From Zygnema cylindricum (Eukaryota; Streptophyta; Zygnematophyceae; Zygnematales; Zygnemataceae): DNA of 57,187 nt. The stretch is taken from positions 1 to 57,187 of the forward strand of contig JBBHKE010001658.1 of the NCBI GenBank assembly GCA_037447655.1, written 5' to 3'. A program made the position numbers and the translations under genes. Below the pieces are notes generated by a model that did not search any database, was not told the origin of the DNA, and saw only the letters and a list, made by a program, of their open reading frames with translations. Below are positions 1-12,967 of the stretch, piece by piece (the first letter of the stretch is position 1; every line of letters begins with the position of its first letter).

Positions 1-73
1 CCCCTCCCTCTCCCCCCCCCCCCCCCCCCCCCCCTCCCCCCCCCCCCCCCTCCCTCTCCCTCTCCTCTCTCTC
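1..73. repeat. C/T-rich low-complexity tract
   Basis: Nearly pure pyrimidine run of C stretches and CTCTC, lying in the intron upstream of the first visible exon of the coiled-coil gene. Similar tracts recur in several introns of the window (30975-31168, 54060-54425, 56640-57187). Confidence 0.85.
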
Positions 74-325
74 TACATGTAGATATTTTTATGTAACGAT
101 TTATGGGAATAATAGACTTGTATCATATTTTACTCTGTTTGGCCCTTGCTCATTGACTGCCAATGTGTCACGTTTTTTGCTTGGCATCATGGACCCTAAA
201 ATCGAAAACCCTAGAATGTGAGGAGAACAATAATTCTCAAGAGTTATATTGATTGCAGAAGCTGGCCAACATATGTGACTTTTGTTTTGCCTTAAATTGT
301 TCCATGCATTCTGTCTATTGGACAG

Positions 326-3300
326 GTGAAACGAACAGCTTTTGAAAGCGAAAGGACTTCACTTGATTTGATGCGTTCGGAAATTTCGAACCGTGAAGTT
401 GCTGTCAAGGAATTGGATCAAGCTGTCAGAGAAAGGGAAAAACAGGTTCTGGAAATGCAAAAACAGATGGATGTTTCGGCTCAAGAATTCCATGAGAAAG
501 AATGTGCTGCCAAGGCGGAGCTTGCCTTGTAAGTGACTTTTTTCAGTCTTCTTCTTCTTATTCTTGTTTTATGTTTATTTCTCCTTCGCTGTGTTGTCTG
601 TCTCACCTATTCAAAGGACCTGGTGGAATAAAAATCTGTGAGAAGATTTTTTATAATGATTTCTTGTACGGAATCACCATTTCAGGAAAATTAACTAAAT
701 TTCCTAAAAAAAATCAAATTTGAGCAAAGCAAAAAAAAGCTCAAAAAATCAAATTCTTGGCGAAATTCTAGCACAGTTGTTTTGTTTTGTTGATTTAGTT
801 TTGTCTCATTGTTGTGAAGTACGACATTTCAGTTTCGGCTGGACTTAGAGCTCTAAATTTTTAATGTTATGATTTTTATTTCTACTTCTATTGCCGTTAC
901 TGTTATTGTTTTTGTTACTGTTTCTGTTACGGTTACTTTCCTGCTACTCGTATTTTTAAATTAATATTTACATCTGTTGTTTTTATTACTAAAAATTTGT
1001 TATAATTATTACTATAGTATGATTTGTTCTCACTCATTTGTTTTGTGATAAATTTGTTGCTTTATGTATTATTTGTCACTTTATTCCGCAATCTGCAGGT
1101 TGGACAGACAGGTGTTTGAGGCGAAGCTCGCAGCAGCAGAACTGAATAGCACAAAGGCTGCCATAGAAAGGGCTAAAGAGGCTGTACAGAGAGAGGAAAC
1201 TTTGCTGGTTTCAATGAGATCGGAGCAAACGAGGCTGGAGATTACGTTGAAGGAGATGGAAAATACAGTTCTGTTAGAGAAGGAAAAAGTCTCAAAGATG
1301 AAGGATGCTGTTTCTAAGGAACAGGAGGATTTAAGGCGAGAGAGGGATAATCTTGAAGCGCAATGGTTGCTCTTGGAGGGACAACGGGAGAGCAAATTGA
1401 TGGAAATCAATGAGGCGGAACAAAAATTGGAGAAAGCTAGAGTGGCTTTTGACGCAGAAAAGAAATCTTTGTCGGAAGAACGAAGTAAGATCATGTCTGA
1501 ACTTAACTTTCAGAAGGCAGAATGGGAAAGAACAAATCAACATGAACTGAAGGTTTTACAAGAAGCGACAGGCAAAGTGGAAAAAGAAAAAGCACTTCTT
1601 GTTAAACAGACAGAAGAGTTCGAGAAGGCCTCGGCGGATTTGGATATGAAACGGGAAACTGTGAGATCTGAGCTAGAAGAACTGAGGAAAGAAAAGATTG
1701 AGTTGAAGAAAACTGTTGAAGAGAAGAAGATATTGGTGGTCAAGATTCAACAGCAACAAGAGATGTTATTGAAGAAACAAAAAGATTTGAAGTCTGAGGA
1801 ACAAAATCTGAAACAAAAGTCATCCGATCTTGCCTCAGAAGAGAAAGTTTTAGCAAGCTTGAAGGAGCATTTAGAAAGGGATGAGACAAGGATAATGAAA
1901 GAAAAGGAGGCTTTACAGCACAGGGAAGGTGACCTTGATGCGAAGGTAATGAAAGAGAGGGAGGCTGTGCAAAGAAAGGAAGCGGATCTGCTCGTAGAGA
2001 AAGATAATCTGAAAAAGGAGAGAATTAAAGTTGCGCAGGAAGTCCAGGTAATGAAGACGGAGGCAACAAAGATCCTTCAGTTGAGGAATGGTTATGAAAA
2101 GGAGAAAAAAGAACTTCAAGCTCTGCGATCGAAAGTCAAGGATGAAAAGGATGGACTGCAAAAGGAAAGGGCAATTTTGCAAATGGCAAAAGTGAAGGTT
2201 GAGGAACAGGAGAGGCAGATTGAGGTGAAATTGAAGCGAGAACATGATAAAATGGCAAAAGAGTATGAAGTCAAGGTTTCAAGTTTGCAAATGGAGGTGG
2301 TGAAGTTGGATAAAGAGAAGGAACTTCTGGCAAAGGACAGATCAGCGCTTGCAATGGTGAGAATCTGTTTTGTAACCCTAAAAAATCTTAAAGTTCATCT
2401 TAAACTTTGTCAGTAATTGAATCGTTCTTCTTGGGATAATGTGTGGCTTCTGTTTCTACCTGTGTTTTCTTTTTCTAATTCACATTTTTTGTGTTTTACT
2501 CTGTAAGCTCAGTTATTCTCGTGCTGATGGTAATGTGGTTATCTTTTGCAGGAACGAGAAGCTCTTGAAAAAGTTAAAGCTGAATTAACGGCCCAAAAGG
2601 AAACACTAAAAGAAGAAAAGGCTGTGTCTGCAATGAGGGATGCAAAAAGTGTGGAGTTGAAAAAGCAGGTTGAAGAGGAGAGGGCCAAAAAAGAGATTGT
2701 TCTTGAAACCATTAGGATGGAGGCAGCAATGGTGAAAGAGAATTGGGACAAAATAGATGCAGAAAAGGGTCAGATGGCCAGAGAAAGGGAATTTCTGCGA
2801 AAGGAGAAAGTGGCTTTGGATGCTCAGCGAGTCAAATTGGAGAAAGAAACAGAGCAAGCCATCCAGGTCTCGAAGTTTGAGAAGGAGAGCTTGGAAAGGA
2901 AACGTATGCTTGATTCTGTTGAAATAAGGAAGGAGAGAGAGAGGGTTTTGAGGGACAAAGAGCTCGTCGAGGAGGAGCGCACAAAAGCAAGAGCTGAGCT
3001 GGACATGGCAAAGAAACTGCAAGCTGAATTGTTGGGTGAAAAGGAGAGGCTTAAACACGAAAGATCTGAGATAAGGAAGGAGGTCGAATCGAAGAAAATT
3101 GAGTTACGGAAGCTTCAGGACCAGCATGCTTTGATTGATAAGGATATGAAGGAGTTGGATGAGCGTCGGAGGAAAGTGAAGGAAGAGGAAAGCAATCTTG
3201 AGAATGCAAGGAAAGAGTTCTCAAATGAAAAAGTATCCTTACAATCGTGGGAAGTAAGAATCATAAGGGAACAGGAAAGTCTAGCAATTATGAGATCAGA

Positions 3301-5745
3301 GCAACAGAAAGTGACAGTGAAGCTGGAACGTGAGAAGGAGACCAATCAGAAAATGTTGAAGGATCTTCATGCTCAAAGGTTGGTGATAAACTCCGAAAGG
3401 GAAGAGTTGGAGAAGGAATTTGATGAGAAACGTAGCCTTGTCCATAAGCTGGAGCAACAGAAAACTCAGTTAAACCGAGAAACTGAGGAGCTTGCGAAAG
3501 AACGTAAGAGCATGGAGGAGGAGAACTTTGCACGAAAGGAAGAGTTTGAAAGGACGAGGATCGAATTGAACCGGATTCGAGGAGATTTGGAAAAGCGCAA
3601 GCTGGAATTGCAGAAGACTGCAGAGGCTACAAACAGAGCGAAACAAGCTGCAGAAAAAGAACTAGAGGAGAAAATGAAAGAACTTGGAAAAGAACGAGGA
3701 ATTCTGCAGCAAGAAGAGGTCAATTTGGAGGCGAAAAAAGCGGAACTGCAAGGACTTCGCGAACTTGTAGATTCTCAAAGACTGGTAGCGCAAAAGGAAA
3801 TTGCTGAGGCGAAACAAAAGGAACGGGCTTTACAGCAACAGAAGGCAGAAATTGATTCCGATCTGAAGGCTATCAGACATCAACGGCTGCAATTTCAACA
3901 GGATAAAGCCACTTATGATAGTGATAAGCTACGGTTGTTAATGGAACGAGCTCAACTCGAACAGGAAAACGCAAAAGCTTTGGCAGATGTGCAGTCAAAA
4001 AGAGAAGCGTTGGAGATGGAAATTGAGAACATGGAGAGTGAGATGCGAAAGAAAATCATGGCAGAAACTGCTCGAGGAGCAAAAGAGAGAGAGGAAGCAC
4101 TGCAACTTATCGAAGAAGGACAAAAGAATGTTTTAGAGGAGAAAGAACGAATTTTTAGGGATCGGGCAGAAGTTCAACGTGAGTGGGAAAGTGTCCAACG
4201 AATGCTACAAGAAGTGCAGAGTCAAAGGGAGATTCTCAAGAAGGAGAAAAAGTCTTCGAGAGATGTTCTTATTATTGACCAGACAGGAGGTGGACATCAT
4301 GCAAATGAATTGCAGTTACAAATGGAGAAGCTTCGGGAAGAGAGAGAACGGTTGGAGCAAGAGCGTGCCGAATTGCAGATGGAGATTATGGAACAGCAGG
4401 TGAGCTTTCACAATATATAAATTCCGTGAAATTTCTTCAGTATGTTAAATATGGCATCAAAGTTTCTTGGTTTTTTTTGCAAGTAAGATTGATTTGTGGG
4501 AGATTCAAACATCCTGTGAAGGAGAAAGCATACTCTATAGTTGTCAGTGGACTCACAGAGTGTGGCTGATCTCTTTTTGTATGGCACATCGTGAATCACT
4601 GTTAGGGTTAAGAAATTTATTGCCTGGGGTTTATTTAATGCTTTTAATTCTAGTTTAGGTTCAAGCATTATCAACTGCTTAGAAGTGTTCAGAAAAAAAA
4701 TAGGTTCATTATCATACTAATATTTTATGTTCAGGGCCCAAATAAAGCCGGCATGCACTGAATTAGTGTTATTTTTGTTAATAGTGATCCACAGCAACGC
4801 TCTAACCTGTATTCTCTGTTTCTCTTTCATCTTTTTTCTTTACAGGCTCAACGTCGTATTGTTCGGGAACAGGCGGAAGCTTTGGAAACCGAGCGTTTAG
4901 CGGTAATGGGAAAGGCGGAAAGGCTCCAAAGGCTAAAAGACGAACTCACATCGGCAGAAACTGCACTTCGAAGTCAACCAGCACCTCTCTCTCCTCCCCC
5001 GACAGAAAGGACTCCTATTCAGACAAGAAGTAGCGTGGGTGTCAGAACTTTCTATGGGAAACAAGTTATCAGTGACAGTTCTCCGATGTTGGAGTCGTCT
5101 GTTGGAAAACCTGGTTTTCTTGCTCGTTGTAAGGAGCTTTTATGGACAAATTCTCGATCTCCTCCTGGTGAGTCTTCCCAGAAATTGACCCAAATATCAA
5201 CTGTTCAGTCGGTTGTAAGAGTTGAAGAAAAGCAAGTAAATACTTTTGTCGAGGAGGATATGGAAAGGATCAACGGAAACGGAACCGGAGGTCGCCGTTT
5301 GGATCTCGAGAAGATTGAGGAGGTGCACGAAAAAGTGGGGGGAGCTGGAGAGGGGGGTGATGGCATTGGCCAGGTTGGCAGTGGAGAAACTGAGGTTGAG
5401 GGAGAGGTTGAAGAAGGAGAAGCTTCTCAGCGTGGAACTTTACAGAGGAGTAGGCGAACCACAAGGTCGTCTGCTAGGGCCAGTACTAAGGTGGTGAAGC
5501 AAGTAGGGGGAGGAGGAGAGGAGTCTACACCAGTTAGGAGTTCCGATGCCACTGGAAAAGCTACTTCAGCGGCGAAGAAGAGGAGGAGGGCGAATGACGA
5601 AAGTGACAAAGATGTCGAACAACCTTCGAAAGTTGTTGCCACTCCGAGTTCTCGTAAGAGAGGTCGTCCTGCAAGGAATGCGAGGAATGAAACTGAGGAA
5701 ATCACGAGCCATGACGATGACAAAGGGGAAGAAGTCGATAGTTGA
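326..5745 (+). CDS. Long coiled-coil nuclear-lamina-like protein (CRWN/NMCP-like), 5' partial
   Basis: Visible exons are 326-528, 1099-2356, 2552-4399 and 4846-5745. Phases match across all junctions, and the stop is TGA at 5743-5745. The first visible exon follows an AG acceptor at 324-325, so the start codon lies outside the window. About 1,400 residues are visible. Roughly the first 1,100 are uninterrupted heptad-type coiled coil rich in E, K, L and R. The last exon turns into a low-complexity tail with acidic and glycine-rich stretches, a basic cluster (KKRRR) that could be a nuclear localisation signal, and an AT-hook-like RKRGRPAR near the C terminus. Long coiled coil plus a basic nuclear tail is the layout of CROWDED NUCLEI/NMCP proteins, which line the inner nuclear envelope of plants and act as lamin analogues. 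The GFLARCKELLW segment may match the conserved Cys-containing motif of that family, weakly. Another long coiled-coil family is possible because composition dominates similarity. It is longer than usual CRWN proteins. Confidence 0.6.
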
Positions 5746-8700
5746 AAGGATCGTGTCAAAACAAACAGACAGGTAAAGTCTTCACACTTTTCTTTGTCAA
5801 CAAAAACTTTAAATGTTTATGATTGATTTGGGAATTTTGTGACATTTGTGAGTGTAAACTGATGAAGGTTTTCGCAAATAATTTTAATAAGCCGCTGTTT
5901 TCAAAAATGACTCCCATGACTCTTCTGGGCCAAAAAATCATGTTCATCCTTTGAAATGCTCGAAAGTTATTGTCAACTTATCATATGGTCGTTAGTGGTT
6001 GGAGTCATTTGATGACTTTTGGACTAAAAACTGTGTATTAATGAGCCATGTTGTATCCCAGAAGCTGTATTCAAATTGTTGATGAAAGCTGTTTATCGTT
6101 TTTTTTATCCCAAAGGCTCCTTCATATATCTTAATACCGGGTCAGCTTAGGTTTATGAGACTAATTTCTGGACATGTACGGCTTTTATTTGTGCAGAAAG
6201 TCTCTCTTTGTGACAATGCTTTTCGTGGCATTTTTTAAGGGCTGGAGTTGAGTTCTTTTTTGTTTGAGTTTTTTCTTGGAAAGGGGAAGTCGAGGTTTAC
6301 GGTCTTCAACACTGCAATTTGAGATCCGATTGGAAATATGGGAGGAACAAAGAAAAACAGGAAGTTTATATCACGTTTGGCCTTCTTGCAGTTCATAAAC
6401 CTGGAAAACTTCAGAGAGGGAAACCTGACAGGGAAAACCACTCGATGGATTTTTGCTTCACAGACACCAGCAGCATTATGTTTGAATGGCGGTCTTTTTT
6501 TTTGCTTAGGTAGATGATGCATAATGGTGAAGGATCTATCATATGAATCTTTTTTGTCTTTGTACTGTATGGCTTCACTTGTATAGACGTTGTCGAGTTC
6601 TGAAAGGGTGCACGTAATAAAAGTTGGGAGAATGTTGAAGCAAAGATATGGAAGTAATTCTTTTCAATGTAATGGAAGTAAGTAATGGAAGCACATTCTT
6701 TTCATTTTGGTTTCATTGATGTTTCTACGCCTATGTGTTTTTGACTCGTGTGCAAGGTTTATTTTGTTTTGTACGAGTTAATCTATCCGTGCAAGACTTT
6801 TAGTACTTTCAGATTGAGTGGCTTCATTTCATGTTGTTCCTTAATTTGTGTCGTGATGCCTCGCGAAGTAGATTTCGACTTTGCGTTTAGTACACTTTTT
6901 TGCAAGTCAAAGCATTTCAGCGGATTGACTGTCAAATTCTAAGTTCTATACTACAAGCGTTAAAATGGACGTTCACATCAACTCACTATAATTTTCATCA
7001 TTGAAAATCTAGATCGAAGCTACAAGAGTATAAGTACAATTTTGTAAATTGGTGTTACAAACTTTATTTACTTCAGAGGCCCATAATTAGCCACGTGGAA
7101 AACATTCTATAGGGCAGGTTGTTCTCAATTATGTTGTAACATTATTTATTCGCTAACTCTAATAGTAATGGAAAGTCTACTTTGTTTGCCATTAAAAGTG
7201 TAAAAAAGATCAAATACTACAAAATCCTATTATTCTCATAGTAAAAATTAAAAGAGGTTGTCATGGCGGAAATTTGTTCACCGTTTCGAGTTAGTGTATG
7301 ATAATATTTTACAATTTTTGGTAAAAAAAAAAAGTGAAACGGTCAGGCATATGACAAATTAGTCAGGTATACGGCATTAGTACCACCACCTGTGTAACAA
7401 AAAATTAAAACCTAATTTTCAAAGATAACTTGATTTTCATAAACAAAATTTAAATTGTAACAAAAACACTTGATAATTGTTTTCTACACTGTCCTGAAAA
7501 CAAACCCAAGTATGATCCCAATTAAACCATCGTGGGTGAAAAAAAAAAAAAAAAAATTATAAAAAACAAGTAAGCTGCTCTACACCTTTATTAGTGACAC
7601 CATAGATTCACCTTTTATAATTATTTCATGAGTATAAAAGTAGTTTTCAAGTCGTTTTTTTCTCGGGTCATTCTCATACATCTTCCTAACTTCCTTACCG
7701 TGTGTAAAAATTTCGTTTTTTGTTTCTGGAATCATGCCTCTCTAACTTTCTTATCTTCTGTAAATATTCATCATAAAAAGATGAAGTAGTTTTAAAGTCT
7801 CGTTATTTTTGAGTTCATACGTCTCTTTAGAGATAGGGGAGGAGAGGGAGGAGGGTTTGGTGGAGGAGGAGAGGGAGGTGGCGGGGCTGGGAGGAGAAGA
7901 GGGAGGAGGGGGGCTCAGGGGGGGGAGGGCTAGGAGGAGAGGAAGGAGGAGGGCTTTGGGGAGGAGAGCTGGGAGGAGGTGAGGGAATAGTTGGGCTCGC
8001 GGGGCGAGTGCAAGGAGGAGAGGGAAGAGGCCTTGGAAGAGGGCTGGGAGGAGGAGGGCTCGGGGAACTTTCTTATTGTCCATAAAATTCATCATACAAG
8101 GATTAAAATTAGTTTCAATACGTCACATAGCCTGAAAAAGTTAAAACCGACGTTGTTCTAGAAAACCCTGCATTCAAAAAAAGAATTAACACAGATCACT
8201 GAAAGTCAACCTTAGGAGGAGAGGGATGGGATCACGGGGATATAAAAACAGAAAAGATACATGCAGATTTTTCCCATTTCCCACTTTTTGTTTCCCATTA
8301 CCACTTTTTAGAACCGTTCAAAATGCTCCAAAGCACTCCCATTATAATTTTTAAACAAACAGAAATAGAAGAGTTAAAGGACCCGACCAAGAACAGACAA
8401 GTAGACATTCGTTGAAAAGAAAACATTTCGAATGTTGGGAAAGAAAAATATTTCATATGATTTTCCACATATTTCGCAAATAAGCTGAAAATCAAAATGG
8501 GTCCTCTCATGACATACTTTTCATGGTTTCTTTTTAGGAAAACAAGACAACAAAAATACTTACTTTTCAAGGGATATAATACAACAGAAAAAATCAAAAC
8601 CGGATGTAGAGAAAGTAATTGAAAACGTAACCATCAAGAGAAACCGAAGAAGACAATCAATCAGTAAGTTAAACCTCACAATGTTTATCTGACAATTTTA

Positions 8701-8809
8701 ACACATTATTCCTTATGAACAGTAATGTGTCCAACTCGGTTTCAGTATTTTTTCTTTTTCTTCCAGTACAGACAAGACAAGCCCAGAGAAATAAAAAAAG
8801 AAAAAGTTA
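5746..8809. other. Intergenic region between convergent genes, no supported gene
   Basis: Begins with the 3' UTR of the coiled-coil gene. A donor-like CAG/GTAAAG at about 5772 suggests a possible 3'-UTR intron, and an AATAAA lies at 6616-6621. The rest is AT-rich, with a long A run near 7540 and a GGA-rich tract at 7837-8068. The missing last exon of PSF1 (minus strand) may lie at 8100-8866. I see no conserved open frame. Confidence 0.6.
7837..8068. repeat. GGA/GGGAGG-rich purine tract
   Basis: About 230 bases of almost uninterrupted purine on the plus strand, built from GGAGGA and GGGAGG units. Open frames through it (Pro/Leu/Ser-rich on the minus strand) are composition artefacts. Confidence 0.85.
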
Positions 8810-8866
8810 CTAGAATAGAGCCCGATGAGTGGGAAAGGGAGAGGGAGAGGAGACTGGTATCCAAAC

Positions 8867-11782
8867 CTGCAAAATGAGAGGCTCTGCGTCCACTCTTTTG
8901 AGAAGATGTACAGAATTTGGTGTAAGATGAACCACTTTATCATCCACTAATAATGGTCCGGTTGGTTCCAAAACACGAACTTCGATATATGGGTCTTTTG
9001 GTGGCCGGGCGTCCTGCCAAAAAAGGGGACAACGTTTCATAAACCCTAATTTGCATGTTTCTTAACGATTTATTGCTGTTAGAGTTGATAATAATAGTAA
9101 TAGTGATAATAACGATAATAACTATAGCAATAACAACAACAACAACAATAATGATAATAATGATGATTTAGGTCATGTGTTTTGTGGGTGTTCTGTAAGA
9201 CGTTTTAAAGATTCTTTAGCGGCCAGGCATCCTGTTGAAACATTTCATGAATTTTATTTATACGTTTCTGTACTTGTTATCGCTATTGGGTTAATAACAA
9301 CATTCCAATCGTGTGTTTTTCTGGCCCATCATAAAATAGTGTCAAATAAGACTAATTAATGGATGGCAAGGCACCTCATTAAAGTATTCGGGATTAGTAC
9401 TATTCAGCATTCCTGTATTTGAATTTTGTGTTGTGTTGTGTTGTGTTGTGTTTGTTTGTGTTGTGTAGTTGTTTGTTGTTGTTTTCTGTTGTTTTTTGTT
9501 ATGTTGTGGTGTTGATGTGTTGTGTTTTTTGTTGTTGCGTTGTTGTTTTTGTGTTGTTCCATGTTTGTTGTTGTATTGTTGTTTTTGTTGTTGTGTTGTG
9601 TTGTGTTGTGTGTTTGTTTTGTTGTTGTTGTTTGTGTGTTGTGATACTTTCATCGCTTGAACTTGGCCTACGAGCTTATGTTTCAGCAACCACCTTCAGT
9701 AACAATAACGAAACATCTTAGTATCACTGAACTCCAAAAATAAGTTTTCATACAGAGATTGTTACCTACCACAGTTAGATCCATCCCAATCGCTCCCATG
9801 TATGCAGCCAAATTATCAGAATATGATTTAAAGGCCTCCTTTTCTGATTGGCTCAACTTCGTTTCAATCTCCTCCGGTAAAACTGCGCCCAATTGCCATC
9901 GGAGCTGTTTTATTTTCCGAAATCGGTGGTGTCTACATCACCGTCACAGCAGGTGGTTGTAATCAGCAACTAGTGAACTGCAGGACAAACCAGATTTAGA
10001 GTGTGTCAGCAGTAAAACGGATTCAAAAAGTTTGACAGCTTAGCAGTTTAAATTCTTAAAACGAAGACAAATAGTTTAACAGTTTAGCAGTTAAAATTCC
10101 TGAAACTGACAGGAAAGCCATTATGCACCGCTTATTTCGCAAGATACAACTATCATGGACCATAATGGCTGCCGACTCCTGAACGCTAACTTGCTGGCCA
10201 ACATTTTCGGGCCTCCCAATTTTCCTGCATGAACATAAAAAACATCTTCGATCAAACGACAGGCGACAAATAACAACCCATTCAGACAAAACCAAAAACA
10301 TACCAGACTCACCAGGGAAAGACCGGTTAAAACTGTGAAAAGATTTTCAAACTGATGTGGCAATTTACGTTAACCTTCAGGTTAAGTATTCATAACAGTT
10401 ATAATGAATTGTTGTCTGCCCTCACGAATAAAATTGACTTTCCACCAAATTCTGAGTTTTGTACGGACATTCGCTTAATTTATATAAGCTGTGGAAGTCT
10501 ATATGATTCTGTTTCAATTATGAAATAAGAGAAAATTGTCTTTAAAGTTGTCTTTGTGCTAAACATTGTGTGCTAAACTCAAATTGAAATTGCCACTAGA
10601 AGAAAACAATAAGGTCTCCCTAAAATGTTAGAATTCACAACACAAAATCCATCGAAAGGGAAACAAGGCCACCAAACTCTATTTGCAAACATACTATCAA
10701 ACTTTTTGCTTGAAAGAGTAAACCTTGAAAAAAAACGTCCCAAAAAGCATGTTTGAAACTAAAGAGTCAGAATTATTGTAGCACAAAAATCAAACTTCAA
10801 AAAGACATATTTGCAAAAACAGCATTTGTTCCTTGCTTCTGTTTGAATTTCTTAAAAGAAAAACCTGAAATCTTACCTGATAATGATATTGATTTGTCGC
10901 CAATGCTCGCTGATTTCACGCAAAATTTCAGTTACAGCATTTCCCTGCCATAAAATTTCAAAAAAACCGCATTTATGATCAAAAATCTGAGAATGTATTC
11001 TAATTTTTTATTGGGATAGCATAAAAACACAGAAGCCAATTATTGAATTAGAACACACAGTTCTTTCTTCTCACTGACAAGCAAGCAAAAACCTTCAAGC
11101 TACTGAAAGTAGAAAAAATGATTTTGGAAGTTCAACAGTTTCAGGATATTTCCATACATTAATAATCAAATGTTTAACATTAGAGAGTACACTGCCAAGA
11201 GTACTTCATTTGTAAATTTATACCGTTAATACACATTTACATGTATGTACATATGCATACATATAATATGTATAAATAAACAATGTATTCTTCTGTATAT
11301 TGTATGTATATGTATAATCCAATGTACATATGCATATATGTATATATGTATATATGTATATATGTATATATGTATATATGTATATATGTATATATGTATA
11401 TATGTATATATGTATATATGTATATATGTATATATGTATATATGTATATATGTATATATGTATATATGTATATATGTATATATGTATATAAGTATATATG
11501 TATATACGTGTGTGTTTTTGGTCATAATAATATATAGGAATCTGTATACATATGTGTGCATATATGTATGTTAATGCGTGATTAACGAAATGATGAATCC
11601 ATGAACATTACATTCGCCCGACCATAATTATAAATATGGAAACACTACATGTGGTCAAATTGGTATCGTATGTGTATTTAGATTCGAATCTATGCTCCAA
11701 AACTCACATTGTACGGAAGGAGCTGGTCTTCATCCAGCCGATCAAGTTCACGAATAAGTTCCACAGCTCGTACGCCAAACAT
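8867..11782 (-). CDS. PSF1: DNA replication complex GINS protein PSF1
   Basis: Five minus-strand exons join in phase: 11782-11708, 10944-10877, 10224-10111, 9932-9770 and 9013-8867, giving 189 residues. PSF1 is a subunit of GINS, which with CDC45 and MCM2-7 forms the replicative helicase in the nucleus. The protein starts [15 protein letters not shown], like the family N terminus. The middle has [10 protein letters not shown] followed by [13 protein letters not shown], equivalent to the conserved RNKRC...LRW..G..LP helix region. The end carries [12 protein letters not shown] and [11 protein letters not shown], the small beta domain that anchors PSF1 in the complex. Family members are about 195-205 residues, so only a short last exon (some 6-12 residues after the Q at 8867) is missing. 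I could not place it; reading on without splicing reaches a stop near 8810. The donor of exon 4 is read as GTG/gtaggt to keep phase. Introns hold a GTATATAT array and TTG-rich repeats. Confidence 0.9.
9089..9165. repeat. AAT/AAC trinucleotide-like low-complexity tract
   Basis: Imperfect ATA, GATAATA and ACAACA repeats inside the PSF1 intron between exons 4 and 5. Confidence 0.75.
9425..9643. repeat. TTGTG/TTG microsatellite-like tract
   Basis: About 220 bases of degenerate TTGTG and TTG units on the plus strand in the same PSF1 intron. Both strands stay open through it (Cys/Val-rich or Asn/Thr/Gln-rich frames), but this is composition only. Confidence 0.85.
11330..11505. repeat. (GTATATAT)n octanucleotide microsatellite
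   Basis: About 20 nearly perfect tandem copies of the 8-base unit GTATATAT in PSF1 intron 1 (between 11708 and 10944), with AT-rich shoulders on both sides. Confidence 0.95.
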
Positions 11783-11917
11783 TTTTATAATAGAGGGAGT
11801 GAGAGGAAAATAAAAAGAGCGGGGAGAGAGAAAGAGGGAGGGATGGGGAGAGAGAGGTAGCGAGCAAGGAGGAAAGAAGAGATAAAGAGGAAGGAGGGAG
11901 CGGGAGAAGGAGAGGAA
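11783..11917 (-). promoter_or_regulatory. PSF1 5' leader, pyrimidine-rich on the coding strand
   Basis: Upstream of the PSF1 ATG the coding strand is CT-rich (CCCTCTCTC runs), like the leader before the BASS1 start at 52850-52941. The upstream side is lost in the assembly gap. No E2F site or TATA box could be identified. Confidence 0.4.
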
Positions 11918-12832
11918 NNNNNNNNNNNNNNNNNNNNNNNNNNNNNNNNNNNNNNNNNNNNNNNNNNNNNNNNNNNNNNNNNNNNNNNNNNNNNNNNNNN
12001 NNNNNNNNNNNNNNNNNNNNNNNNNNNNNNNNNNNNNNNNNNNNNNNNNNNNNNNNNNNNNNNNNNNNNNNNNNNNNNNNNNNNNNNNNNNNNNNNNNNN
12101 NNNNNNNNNNNNNNNNNNNNNNNNNNNNNNNNNNNNNNNNNNNNNNNNNNNNNNNNNNNNNNNNNNNNNNNNNNNNNNNNNNNNNNNNNNNNNNNNNNNN
12201 NNNNNNNNNNNNNNNNNNNNNNNNNNNNNNNNNNNNNNNNNNNNNNNNNNNNNNNNNNNNNNNNNNNNNNNNNNNNNNNNNNNNNNNNNNNNNNNNNNNN
12301 NNNNNNNNNNNNNNNNNNNNNNNNNNNNNNNNNNNNNNNNNNNNNNNNNNNNNNNNNNNNNNNNNNNNNNNNNNNNNNNNNNNNNNNNNNNNNNNNNNNN
12401 NNNNNNNNNNNNNNNNNNNNNNNNNNNNNNNNNNNNNNNNNNNNNNNNNNNNNNNNNNNNNNNNNNNNNNNNNNNNNNNNNNNNNNNNNNNNNNNNNNNN
12501 NNNNNNNNNNNNNNNNNNNNNNNNNNNNNNNNNNNNNNNNNNNNNNNNNNNNNNNNNNNNNNNNNNNNNNNNNNNNNNNNNNNNNNNNNNNNNNNNNNNN
12601 NNNNNNNNNNNNNNNNNNNNNNNNNNNNNNNNNNNNNNNNNNNNNNNNNNNNNNNNNNNNNNNNNNNNNNNNNNNNNNNNNNNNNNNNNNNNNNNNNNNN
12701 NNNNNNNNNNNNNNNNNNNNNNNNNNNNNNNNNNNNNNNNNNNNNNNNNNNNNNNNNNNNNNNNNNNNNNNNNNNNNNNNNNNNNNNNNNNNNNNNNNNN
12801 NNNNNNNNNNNNNNNNNNNNNNNNNNNNNNNN
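11918..12832. other. Assembly gap (915 N)
   Basis: Run of N. The left edge is a GA-rich simple repeat, the likely cause of the break. The PSF1 promoter probably falls here. Confidence 1.
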
Positions 12833-12967
12833 GTGCGATTACATGTTAGACTTACAAGAATCCCAACAGCAGCATGGTTGCCGGTGCTTTTGGCAACGTT
12901 TTAAATTCAAACATGGTATCAAGTTTTCATCCGCAAAAAACCATCCGGAAAACATCCGGCGGAAATC

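Noticed and set aside
1081-3723. Minus-strand Ser/Leu/Phe-rich frames opposite the coiled-coil exons
   Set aside because: Antisense shadows of Glu/Lys/Leu-rich coding sequence.
9342-9721. Open frames on both strands (Cys/Val-rich and Asn/Thr/Gln-rich)
   Set aside because: Produced by the TTGTG repeat in a PSF1 intron.
11226-11574. Tyr/Ile/Met/Cys-rich frames of about 110 residues
   Set aside because: Translation of the GTATATAT array in PSF1 intron 1.
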